Shown one piece after another: positions 1-5,114 of a DNA stretch of 5,114 bases. Source of the stretch: JAEUIZ01 sp046155605. GTDB taxonomy: Bacteria; Planctomycetota; Phycisphaerae; Phycisphaerales; UBA1924. Where the stretch lies: NCBI GenBank assembly GCA_046155605.1, contig JBJXFQ010000031.1:1-5114 (forward strand). The letters are read 5' to 3'. A model generated the notes under the pieces. That model was not told the origin of the DNA. It searched no databases and saw only the letters and a list, made by a program, of their open reading frames with translations. Each line of letters opens with the position of its first letter. Within the stretch, counting starts at the first letter, position 1. Made by a program: the position numbers and the translations under genes.

Positions 1-106
1 CGCGCGTCTCAAGGCTCGTCATCGAGGGCGATTGCGGGTCGTAGGCTGTCACGCAGCCCGACAGCACCACACCAACAACTATCCATGCGATCGCGCGGGT
101 CCACAT
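1..106 (-). CDS. Predicted lipoprotein, N-terminal part only (runs off left edge)
   Basis: An ATG at 106-104 opens a frame of 35 codons with no stop before the window edge. The product begins MWTR, then a hydrophobic stretch (AIAWIVVGVVL, residues 5-15), then LSGC with cysteine at residue 18. This is a textbook type II signal peptide: short basic n-region, apolar h-region, lipobox. By family knowledge, signal peptidase II would cleave before Cys18, which is lipidated, leaving a membrane-anchored envelope protein. A GGAG lies 10 bases upstream of the ATG (117-120 on the opposite strand), a slightly long spacing. The gene starts 91 bases after the stop of the glycosyltransferase gene on the same strand, so co-transcription is plausible. 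The mature part is outside the window, apart from a Ser/Thr/Pro-containing tether (residues 19-35), so its function cannot be called. The frame was too short for a length-filtered ORF search. Confidence 0.66.
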   Translation of the reverse strand, partial: MWTRAIAWIVVGVVLSGCVTAYDPQSPSMTSLETR

Positions 107-143
107 GCTCGGGCGGCTCCGGTTCAAGGAACTTCGACACCCT

Positions 144-166
144 GCGGCGTCGGCGTTCGACGCGGC
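144..166. other. Imperfect hairpin in the glycosyltransferase-lipoprotein gap
   Basis: GCGTCG (147-152) and CGACGC (158-163) form a perfect 6-bp stem around a 5-base loop. Two further pairs (144-166, 145-165) lie beyond one G/G mismatch. It sits between the glycosyltransferase stop (198) and the lipoprotein start (106). No T-run follows on the minus strand, so it is not a standard intrinsic terminator. It could be a processing or attenuating stem within a shared transcript, or chance in GC-rich DNA. Confidence 0.25.
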
Positions 167-197
167 ATCGGTCGCGCACCCCCTGCTCCCACCAAGT

Positions 198-2579
198 CTA
201 CACCGACTCCCGCCGACCGCGCCACCGCAGCCGCAGCAGCGAGACGACCGCGCTGCCGTCCGGGTCCACCGCCGCGGGCAGTGGGGGTGGTCGCACCAGG
301 AGCCCATCCATCAGCCCGCGAAGCGCCCGCCAGTGCAGATCGACCCGCCAGCCCGCGAGCCGATGCGCCCAGGCCCAGCCAATCACCATCGCCGCGAGCC
401 CGCTCACTCCGCTGCCGTGGCGTCGGCACGCCCAGACCCAGTTGCGCGTCGCCATGCGGAACCACCGGGCCGACTTTCGCGCCGCCGCCGGGCTGTCGTG
501 CCATGCCACCCACGCCGGGTCGAAGCGCACGCCCCACCCCGCGCCCACGAGTTTCATCGCAAGGTCCATATCGTTGCGATAGAGGAAAAAATCGGCCTCG
601 TAGCCGTTGACACGCTTCCACGCTTCGCGACGGACCAGGTTCGCGCACCCCATCACGGGCCACCGATTCGCGAGCACGGACTCAACCGCCGGCACGAATC
701 GCTCGGCGAAGGGCCACTCGCTCTTGCCGGTCGCCGGGTGCCTCGGGTGCAGCGCGACCGCGCCAAGGTCGGGCCGAAGCGAGAGATGATCCATCGCGGC
801 CCCGAGCACCCCCGGCGCGGGGATCGCGTCGTCATCGAGGATCAGCACAAGATCGCCCTGGGCCTCGCGGACACCGATATTGAAGCCCTCGACGCCGCGG
901 TTCTGCGCGATCGCGACGACGCGGACGCCCGGGAACTCGCGTTCGAGCCGGCCCGGGGTGCCGTCGGTCGAGCCGTTATCGACCACGATGATCTCGGCGT
1001 CGCGCGCGTCGGGGTCGGTGGCGAGGGCCGCGAGCGTGCGCGCCAGCGCGTTCCATCGGTTGTAACTCAGGATCACGATCGTCAGCGACAAGCGAGCCGG
1101 AGCGCCCCCGCGGGCCAGCGGCGCGCGCGCATCGACGGTCTGCGCTGTGACCAGCGGCGGAGGGGGCTCGACTTCGGTCGCGCGCCATGCCAGCCGGATC
1201 GCGGACGCCAGGGCGCGCGCGGCGACGGTCGCCAGCGCCCACGCCCGACCCAAGCGCCCGATCCGTCGCGTCACGATGCCGTCTGGCGCGACCGATAAAA
1301 GGATGCGGCCGGCGAGCCAGTCGCCCGGGCGCGCCCGCGCTGAGACCACGGCCACGGCGTGCGGGGGGCCAAAGACAAGCCGTCGCAGAATCGTCCGCAG
1401 CGCCGAGGGCTCGGGCGCGGCATCGATGATCGGATGGATGCAGTATCGCTGGCACTCGCGAAGCAGCGGCGAGGGATCGGCCAGCGCCGACGAACGCAGC
1501 ATGAGCCGCCCCGAGCGCGGGCCCGCGGCGAAGGCCTCCTGCACGGCGCGAGGCAGCGCTTCGAGCGGCATCGGTGCTTCGATCTCCAGCGGCGTCGGCG
1601 CGGGTCCGAGGCGGCCGGCGTTGCGAAGGCCGCGCAGGTGCAGTTCGGCGAGATCGTCGCGCCCGATGAGCGTCATGGCCGCGGCCCGCGCGCCCTCGCG
1701 CAGCGCTCGCCGGAACCGCACGCCGGCCCGACTCGCCCCGCTCGCCCCGATCGCCACAAACGCGTTGCGAGCGGCGAAGTAGCGAGCGCCCGTGCGCATC
1801 CGATCGGGCTTCGGGTGCATGGCGCGCGAGGCCGGCGCGACCGCCACGCCCAGGCCCGTGCGTCGCGCGATCCGCTGGCACCACTCGACGTCATCGCCGC
1901 TGATGAACAGTTCCTGCATGAGCCCCGCGGCCTCGGCGGCTGTACGTCGCACCAGCAAACTGCACGCCGCCACATACTCGGCGTCGATCGCGGCGGGGGT
2001 GGTGCAGGTCTGCGTCCATTCGGGCGGCGCGGGTTGTATGTACTCGCCAGTGCGCGGGTCGATCCGTCCGCCGACCTCGAAGACCGTCCCGTCGAGCGGA
2101 TCGACGAGCGCCGAGCCGACGGCCGCAAGCGTCGGATCAGCCGCGAGCACCTCGACAAGCCGCGCGAGCGCATCATCGGCGAGGCGCACATCGCTGTCGA
2201 GGAGCCAGAGGAACTCGCAGCGGTCGCCGACGGTGCCGCGCGAGAGGACGAGCCGGAGGCCCGCGTTGAAGCCTCCGCTGCCGCCCGCGTTGGCGTCGAG
2301 GCGGAGATGCTCGACCGCCAGCCCCCAGGGCCGCGGGATCGTCGCCAACGGCTTGGGCGACGCGTTATCGACGACGGTGACGGAGAGTTGGATGCCCCCA
2401 CGGCCGTCGAGCCGCTGCCGCGCGAGGTCGGCGAGCAGTTTGGCGACGTCGGCCTCGCGCCCGAAACTGGGGATGATGGCGCGGACCCGCCACGTCGCCA
2501 CTTGTGAGGGGCCGGCCTTGGCGGTCGGTTGCTGGTGTCCCGAGACAATCACGACGAGAAGGTTATGAAGACCGGCCAA
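198..2579 (-). CDS. Two-domain family-2 glycosyltransferase
   Basis: A 793-residue protein (from the TTG at 2579) with two separate GT-A glycosyltransferase domains of the GT2/COG1216 type, which move sugars from nucleotide-sugars onto glycan or lipid acceptors on the cytoplasmic side. Domain 1 (about 32-280) shows IIPSFGR (35-41), VVDNAS (69-74), a glycine-rich NAGGSGGFNAG (97-107), the metal-binding DSD (128-130) and an acidic catalytic-base region SGDDVEW (227-233). This resembles galactofuranosyl/rhamnosyl-transferase-like GT2 enzymes. Domain 2 (about 498-720) shows LSYNR (504-508), VVDNGSTDG (532-540), QNRGVEGFN (559-567), DDD (582-584), RNDMD (668-672) and WHD (693-695). Both sets look intact, so two transfer steps are possible. 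Residues 285-495 match nothing I recognise. The start is uncertain: TTG at 2579, GTG at 2552 and GTG at 2501 all precede domain 1, and none has a clear Shine-Dalgarno. The GTG at 2501 gives the usual short leader. Stop is TAG. Acceptor and sugar cannot be told. Confidence 0.9.
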   Translation of the reverse strand: MAGLHNLLVVIVSGHQQPTAKAGPSQVATWRVRAIIPSFGREADVAKLLADLARQRLDGRGGIQLSVTVVDNASPKPLATIPRPWGLAVEHLRLDANAGGSGGFNAGLRLVLSRGTVGDRCEFLWLLDSDVRLADDALARLVEVLAADPTLAAVGSALVDPLDGTVFEVGGRIDPRTGEYIQPAPPEWTQTCTTPAAIDAEYVAACSLLVRRTAAEAAGLMQELFISGDDVEWCQRIARRTGLGVAVAPASRAMHPKPDRMRTGARYFAARNAFVAIGASGASRAGVRFRRALREGARAAAMTLIGRDDLAELHLRGLRNAGRLGPAPTPLEIEAPMPLEALPRAVQEAFAAGPRSGRLMLRSSALADPSPLLRECQRYCIHPIIDAAPEPSALRTILRRLVFGPPHAVAVVSARARPGDWLAGRILLSVAPDGIVTRRIGRLGRAWALATVAARALASAIRLAWRATEVEPPPPLVTAQTVDARAPLARGGAPARLSLTIVILSYNRWNALARTLAALATDPDARDAEIIVVDNGSTDGTPGRLEREFPGVRVVAIAQNRGVEGFNIGVREAQGDLVLILDDDAIPAPGVLGAAMDHLSLRPDLGAVALHPRHPATGKSEWPFAERFVPAVESVLANRWPVMGCANLVRREAWKRVNGYEADFFLYRNDMDLAMKLVGAGWGVRFDPAWVAWHDSPAAARKSARWFRMATRNWVWACRRHGSGVSGLAAMVIGWAWAHRLAGWRVDLHWRALRGLMDGLLVRPPPLPAAVDPDGSAVVSLLRLRWRGRRESV

Positions 2580-2668
2580 GTCGGGCGTGGACTGCGCTAA
2601 GTTGGGGGAAGTTCAGGGATCAGAGGGTGCAAAACCGGCGCATGGAACCATTGGGCGCGGGCGGCGGG

Positions 2669-2697
2669 TTGCCACCGAGCCGTGCCCGGTGTACGGT
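2669..2697 (+). promoter_or_regulatory. Candidate sigma-70-like promoter of the surface-protein gene
   Basis: TTGCCA (2669-2674, five of six to TTGACA) is separated by exactly 17 bases from TACGGT (2692-2697), which keeps the three most conserved -10 positions (T, A and final T). Transcription would start near 2703-2705 and give a leader of about 43 bases before the ATG at 2747. Seen by eye only; GC-rich DNA yields such matches by chance, so this is tentative. Confidence 0.33.
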
Positions 2698-2712
2698 CGG
2701 GAGGCGGTACAC
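2689..2712. promoter_or_regulatory. GTGTAC-N12-GTACAC inverted repeat, possible operator
   Basis: Perfect 6-base arms GTGTAC (2689-2694) and GTACAC (2707-2712) are separated by 12 bases, so arm centres lie 18 bases apart, somewhat under two helical turns. It overlaps the proposed -10 element and transcription start of the surface-protein gene, where a dimeric repressor would act. No regulator gene is visible nearby. The arms do not extend with pairing on either side, so chance is not excluded. Confidence 0.3.
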
Positions 2713-2734
2713 TTCCGAGAATCGGGATTTGTCC

Positions 2735-2740
2735 GGAGGG
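2735..2740 (+). promoter_or_regulatory. Shine-Dalgarno site that fixes the start at 2747
   Basis: GGAGGG ends six bases before the ATG at 2747, an ideal spacing. It decides the start of the surface-protein gene: the same frame is open back to 2504 with an earlier ATG at 2642, but neither has such a site, and starting further upstream would bury the conserved N-terminal tag and run into the divergent gene. Confidence 0.7.
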
Positions 2741-2746
2741 CGCGAG

Positions 2747-4906
2747 ATGGCACGCTTCAGGAATCGGCGGTCAGGCGGCACACACGGCGAGATGAACCCG
2801 GCCATGTTCGAGCAACTCGAGGGCCGGGTTGTGCTCTACAACAGCCCGATGACCACGGCGCTCCCGACCGTGGGCATGATGGAGAATCAGAACGACTCGG
2901 TGATGCGGATCAACACGAGTTACGGCAACATCGACATCGAACTCTTTGACGCCACGCTCATCGCGGGCGTCGCCAACTTCCGGTTCTACCTCGACCGCGG
3001 CTGGCTCGACGAGAGTTTCTTCCACGCCAGGACCGCCCAGGGCCTCTTCGGCGGGCTCTTCGGCTTCGACGACGGCCCGGGCCTTCGCAACCTGAACCAG
3101 GCACCGCCGATCACGAACTTTGCCCCGCGCAACAACGCCGAGCGCACCATCGCGCTCGCGCCGATGTCCACCTCGGGCTCGACGAGCCAGTTCGTCATCA
3201 ACCTCGCGAACAACACGCAGTTCAACACGCTCAACGGCGGCTATCGCGTGATCGGAAAGGTGATCCAGGGCTGGAACGTGGTGCAGGCGATCGCGGGGTT
3301 GCAGACACGCGACCTGGACCAGGCGCTCACGGGCTCGAACCCAAATCCCGGCACGTTTGATGCGGTGCCCACCTCGGCGCTCTACAACCCGGTGACCGGG
3401 CCGACGGAGGCGACGCTGGTTCGCATCCACGACATCGACCTCATCAAGCCGGCCAACAACACCCGGTTTTTCTCGTTCGCGACGTACATGCCCGAGGGCT
3501 TCCGCGGCTCGAACATCATCGAGCGCGTCGACTTGGCGAACCTCGACGACGGGGGCTCGAACGCGTATGAGGTCATCGTCCGCTACGAGTCGGGCAACCG
3601 TGATCGCGTGATCGCTTTCGGTACCCTCGCGGCCGGAGCCCGTAGCAGCGTCAAGGTCTCCGATTTCAACATCCCCACCTACAACCTCGTCCGCCCCGAC
3701 GTCGGGTTCTCCATCGAGGTGCGTTCGACCCGTGCCCTGAGCGCCGCCCTCGACCACCGCAACAGCGGCCTCACCATCGGCGAGACCTTCCAGAACGTCG
3801 CGCCCATCGGCGAGGGCGCGCTCAAGACCTGGAACTTTGGCGGGGCCGAGCGCGGGACCAACATCACCAACTACCTGCTCTTCCAGAACCTCACCTCGCA
3901 GGTGGCGAACGTCAGCGTGGCGATCTATCCGCAATCCGGCACGACCCGCTTCTTTGCCGCGACCATGGACCCCTACCGCCGCGGAACCATGACGCTGCAC
4001 ACCACCGGCACGCTGATCCCCACCGGTAACTTCTCGATCCAGGTCACGTCGAACGTCGCGATCGTCTCATCGCTGACGCAATACAAGATGGGCGGCTCGC
4101 CCGTCGCGTCGGAGGGCAGCCTGGCGCTCGGTTCGCTTGCCACTGGACGCAGCACGGGCTTCCTCGCCGCCGCGAGCGTCCCGACGGTCGGGGACGCGCG
4201 CGTCGAGTTCCTGTACACCGGGGGCTCGCCCGCCGCCATCACCGTCAGCCTCACCTTCGTGCTCTCCAACGGCACGACGGTCAACGGCCCGGTCACGCTG
4301 CTCACCACCGCGCAGCGCCGCCAGACCGTGAGCCTCACGACGGGCCTGGGGTTGCCGTCGAATCAGTTCTTCTCGATCCGTTATGACGTGACCAACGCCG
4401 CGGGCGCGGTCGCCGCGACCTACACCCAGCGGCGCGACGGCGACACGATGTCCACGCCCTTCACCACGGTCTCGACGCGATCCGTGAACTTTGCCGACGG
4501 CTATTCCGACCCAACGCTGGTGCCCGCGGGAATGCAGGAGACGATCTCCGTCTTCAATCCGTACTCGGGCTCGGTCATCTTCAGTTACCAGTTGCTCTTC
4601 CGCTTCTCCGACGGCACGACGATCTTCGGTCCGGCGGGCATCCAGAGCCTCGGGGCCAACCTCCGCCGCGACCACCGCCCGCAGGACATCCCGGCGGTCT
4701 GGAACAAGATCACCAGCAACACGGCATTCCGGTTCTATTCCGTCGAAGTCATCTCGGCACCGTTCGGGTTCCCGAGCGTCACGGGTGCCGTGGTGGCCCA
4801 GATGACCCGCGTGCATACCACCTGGGGCCAGACGCTGACGAGCCTCGGCGGGCTCGACCCGCGCCTTGCCGCGGTCTATATGAACGCCCCGGAGTTGTCG
4901 CAGTAG
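2747..4906 (+). CDS. Predicted surface protein: LEPR-XLL-like tag, cyclophilin-fold domain, four beta-rich modules
   Basis: A 719-residue protein. Residues 1-20 are basic (MARFRNRRSG at the tip), followed by FEQLEGRVVL (21-30), a variant of the LEPR-XLL tag found at the N-terminus of planctomycete extracytoplasmic proteins. No ordinary hydrophobic signal peptide is visible. Residues about 51-235 form a cyclophilin-type peptidyl-prolyl isomerase domain: TSYGNIDIELF (57-67), ANFRFYLDRG (76-85), FFHA (91-94), TSQFVINL (146-153), LNGGYRVIGKV (162-172), ending in a strand near 223-235. Several catalytic positions are changed (Arg55 equivalent is Ala94, Phe113 is Val150, Trp121 is Thr161, human CypA numbering), so isomerase activity is doubtful. 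Residues about 241-692 hold four divergent modules of roughly 90-115 residues rich in alternating hydrophobics, probably beta-sandwiches for display or adhesion. No C-terminal anchor or PEP-CTERM signal is seen. Stop is TAG. It is divergent from the glycosyltransferase gene across 167 bases and is followed by a transposase remnant. Confidence 0.88.
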   Translation: MARFRNRRSGGTHGEMNPAMFEQLEGRVVLYNSPMTTALPTVGMMENQNDSVMRINTSYGNIDIELFDATLIAGVANFRFYLDRGWLDESFFHARTAQGLFGGLFGFDDGPGLRNLNQAPPITNFAPRNNAERTIALAPMSTSGSTSQFVINLANNTQFNTLNGGYRVIGKVIQGWNVVQAIAGLQTRDLDQALTGSNPNPGTFDAVPTSALYNPVTGPTEATLVRIHDIDLIKPANNTRFFSFATYMPEGFRGSNIIERVDLANLDDGGSNAYEVIVRYESGNRDRVIAFGTLAAGARSSVKVSDFNIPTYNLVRPDVGFSIEVRSTRALSAALDHRNSGLTIGETFQNVAPIGEGALKTWNFGGAERGTNITNYLLFQNLTSQVANVSVAIYPQSGTTRFFAATMDPYRRGTMTLHTTGTLIPTGNFSIQVTSNVAIVSSLTQYKMGGSPVASEGSLALGSLATGRSTGFLAAASVPTVGDARVEFLYTGGSPAAITVSLTFVLSNGTTVNGPVTLLTTAQRRQTVSLTTGLGLPSNQFFSIRYDVTNAAGAVAATYTQRRDGDTMSTPFTTVSTRSVNFADGYSDPTLVPAGMQETISVFNPYSGSVIFSYQLLFRFSDGTTIFGPAGIQSLGANLRRDHRPQDIPAVWNKITSNTAFRFYSVEVISAPFGFPSVTGAVVAQMTRVHTTWGQTLTSLGGLDPRLAAVYMNAPELSQ
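3467..4822 (+). repeat. Four tandem divergent protein modules (protein level)
   Basis: Within the surface protein, four segments follow the same order of elements: module 1 about residues 241-343, module 2 about 361-450, module 3 about 470-565, module 4 about 579-692. Most open with an aromatic/Gly patch (YMPEGFRG, WNFGGAERG, VNFADGYSD; weaker GFLAAAS in module 3). A strand with an 'N' turn follows (LANLDDG, LFQNLTS, VFNPYSG), then a pair of strands around a Ser/Asn-Gly-Thr-Thr-like turn (YESGNRD, PQSGTT, SNGTT, SDGTT), a linker, and a strand pair such as GFSIEVRST, NFSIQVTS, FFSIRYDVT, FYSVEVIS leading into a final Ala/Val-rich strand. DNA identity is low, so this is an old duplication. The plan recalls 'FAEGYTG...NPN' repeat regions of other bacterial surface proteins; that comparison is from memory. 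Confidence 0.55.
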
Positions 4907-4953
4907 CCGGTTCGGGCGACCATTGTTGCTCAGTCCGCGTGGGCACCCGTGAC

Positions 4954-4971
4954 TCGGCAGGAAACTGTCGG
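4954..4971. other. GAAA-loop hairpin downstream of the surface-protein gene
   Basis: TCGGCAG (4954-4960) pairs with CTGTCGG (4965-4971) around a GAAA tetraloop, a 7-bp stem with two G/U wobbles when read on the plus strand. It begins 47 bases after the stop at 4906 and could serve as the 3' end structure of that transcript. No clear T-run follows, so a Rho-independent terminator is not supported. It may instead belong to the end of the insertion element. Confidence 0.27.
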
Positions 4972-4997
4972 AGACGTGGGTACCTTCTAGAGCAACC

Positions 4998-5114
4998 TCA
5001 GTTCTTTCGTAGCGTGTAGCCACAATGCGAGAAGCAGTGCTGGGCGTCGGAGGCGGTAACGGTGTCGATGACCGATTGGATGCGGTTCCAGAGCGTTTCG
5101 CAGGTCCGGCAGGC
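4998..5114 (-). CDS. IS630-type transposase, C-terminal end only (runs off right edge)
   Basis: Reading the minus strand from the right edge gives 38 sense codons and then TGA (5000-4998). The peptide contains LWNRIQSVIDTVTAS and ends with CFSHCGYTLRKN. The order 'leucine/tryptophan helix, ...VT..D, F.HCGY, short basic tail' is what I recall from the C-termini of many IS630/Tc1-mariner-like transposases. The catalytic DDE residues would be further upstream, outside the window. The base composition here is visibly less GC-rich than the two long genes, as expected for an acquired element. This is a short fragment recognised from memory, so another family remains possible. Whether the gene is intact cannot be judged from here. 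Confidence 0.58.
   Translation of the reverse strand, partial: ACRTCETLWNRIQSVIDTVTASDAQHCFSHCGYTLRKN

Larger units (their letters stand above)
4907..5114 (-). mobile_element. Probable end of an IS630-like insertion element; exact boundary unknown
   Basis: Inferred from the transposase C-terminus at 4998-5114. The element's end should lie between the surface-protein stop (4906) and the transposase stop (4998). IS630-family elements insert at TA and duplicate it; TA dinucleotides here include 4904-4905 (inside the surface-protein stop codon), 4981-4982 and 4988-4989. The 91-base gap holds a 7-base inverted repeat GTTGCTC (4925-4931) / GAGCAAC (4990-4996) and a near-direct repeat CGTGGGCACC (4938-4947) / CGTGGGTACC (4975-4984, one mismatch). 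Without the other element end, none can be named the terminal repeat. Confidence 0.42.

Noticed and set aside
105..2507. Long plus-strand open frames (105-1298, 1359-2507 and others) opposite the glycosyltransferase
   Set aside because: Arg/Pro/Ala-rich translations without domain motifs; they are antisense shadows of a G/C-ended-codon gene with clear GT2 motifs.
2504..2746. Upstream extension of the surface-protein frame (starts at 2504 or ATG 2642)
   Set aside because: No ribosome site, overlaps the divergent gene's start, and the extension reads like non-coding sequence; the ATG at 2747 has GGAGGG at ideal spacing.
2771..4000. 409-codon minus-strand frame opposite the surface-protein gene, and the 318-codon frame at 4067-5023
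   Set aside because: Low-complexity Arg/Val/Glu/Asp-rich products with no recognisable motif; the plus strand has a strong ribosome site and clear cyclophilin motifs. The second frame also conflicts with the better transposase frame at its start.
4954..4990. Intrinsic terminator after the surface-protein gene
   Set aside because: The GAAA-loop stem is real but no T-rich run follows on either strand, so it is listed only as a hairpin.
1..5114. CRISPR array, tRNA/rRNA, toxin-antitoxin or phage-defence system
   Set aside because: No regularly spaced direct repeats, no recognisable RNA gene, and none of the genes shows nuclease, toxin or defence motifs.

Overview
The window looks like chromosomal DNA of a high-GC planctomycete, most likely of the Phycisphaerae type. 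The codons are strongly G/C-ended, and the right-hand protein begins with a short basic leader followed by FEQLEGRVVL, a variant of the 'LEPR-XLL' tag known mainly from Planctomycetota extracytoplasmic proteins. Its cyclophilin-plus-beta-repeat plan also fits that group. This assignment is inference; no phylogenetic marker gene is present.

Layout. (1) Positions 1-106, minus strand: the first 35 codons of a lipoprotein gene that runs off the left edge. It was missed by simple ORF length cut-offs but has a clear lipobox. (2) 198-2579, minus strand: a large protein with two complete family-2 glycosyltransferase domains joined by a long linker of unknown function. It lies 91 bases upstream of the lipoprotein gene on the same strand and may share its transcript. 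(3) 2580-2746: a divergent intergenic region with a candidate sigma-70-like promoter, a GTGTAC/GTACAC palindrome over it, and a good Shine-Dalgarno site for the right-hand gene. (4) 2747-4906, plus strand: a 719-residue predicted surface or secreted protein made of a LEPR-XLL-like tag, a cyclophilin-fold domain whose active site looks degenerate, and four divergent tandem beta-rich modules. (5) 4907-4997: non-coding, with a small GAAA-loop hairpin and short repeats. (6) 4998-5114, minus strand: the last 38 codons of what looks like an IS630-type transposase, so an insertion element abuts the surface-protein gene and continues beyond the right edge.

How they may work together: the glycosyltransferase and lipoprotein fit an envelope or extracellular-polysaccharide role, and the divergently transcribed gene encodes a predicted surface protein. 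Divergent placement alone does not show co-regulation. I see no CRISPR array, RNA gene or defence system. The least ordinary items are the pseudo-cyclophilin surface protein with its four-module tail, and the double glycosyltransferase with an unexplained central segment.
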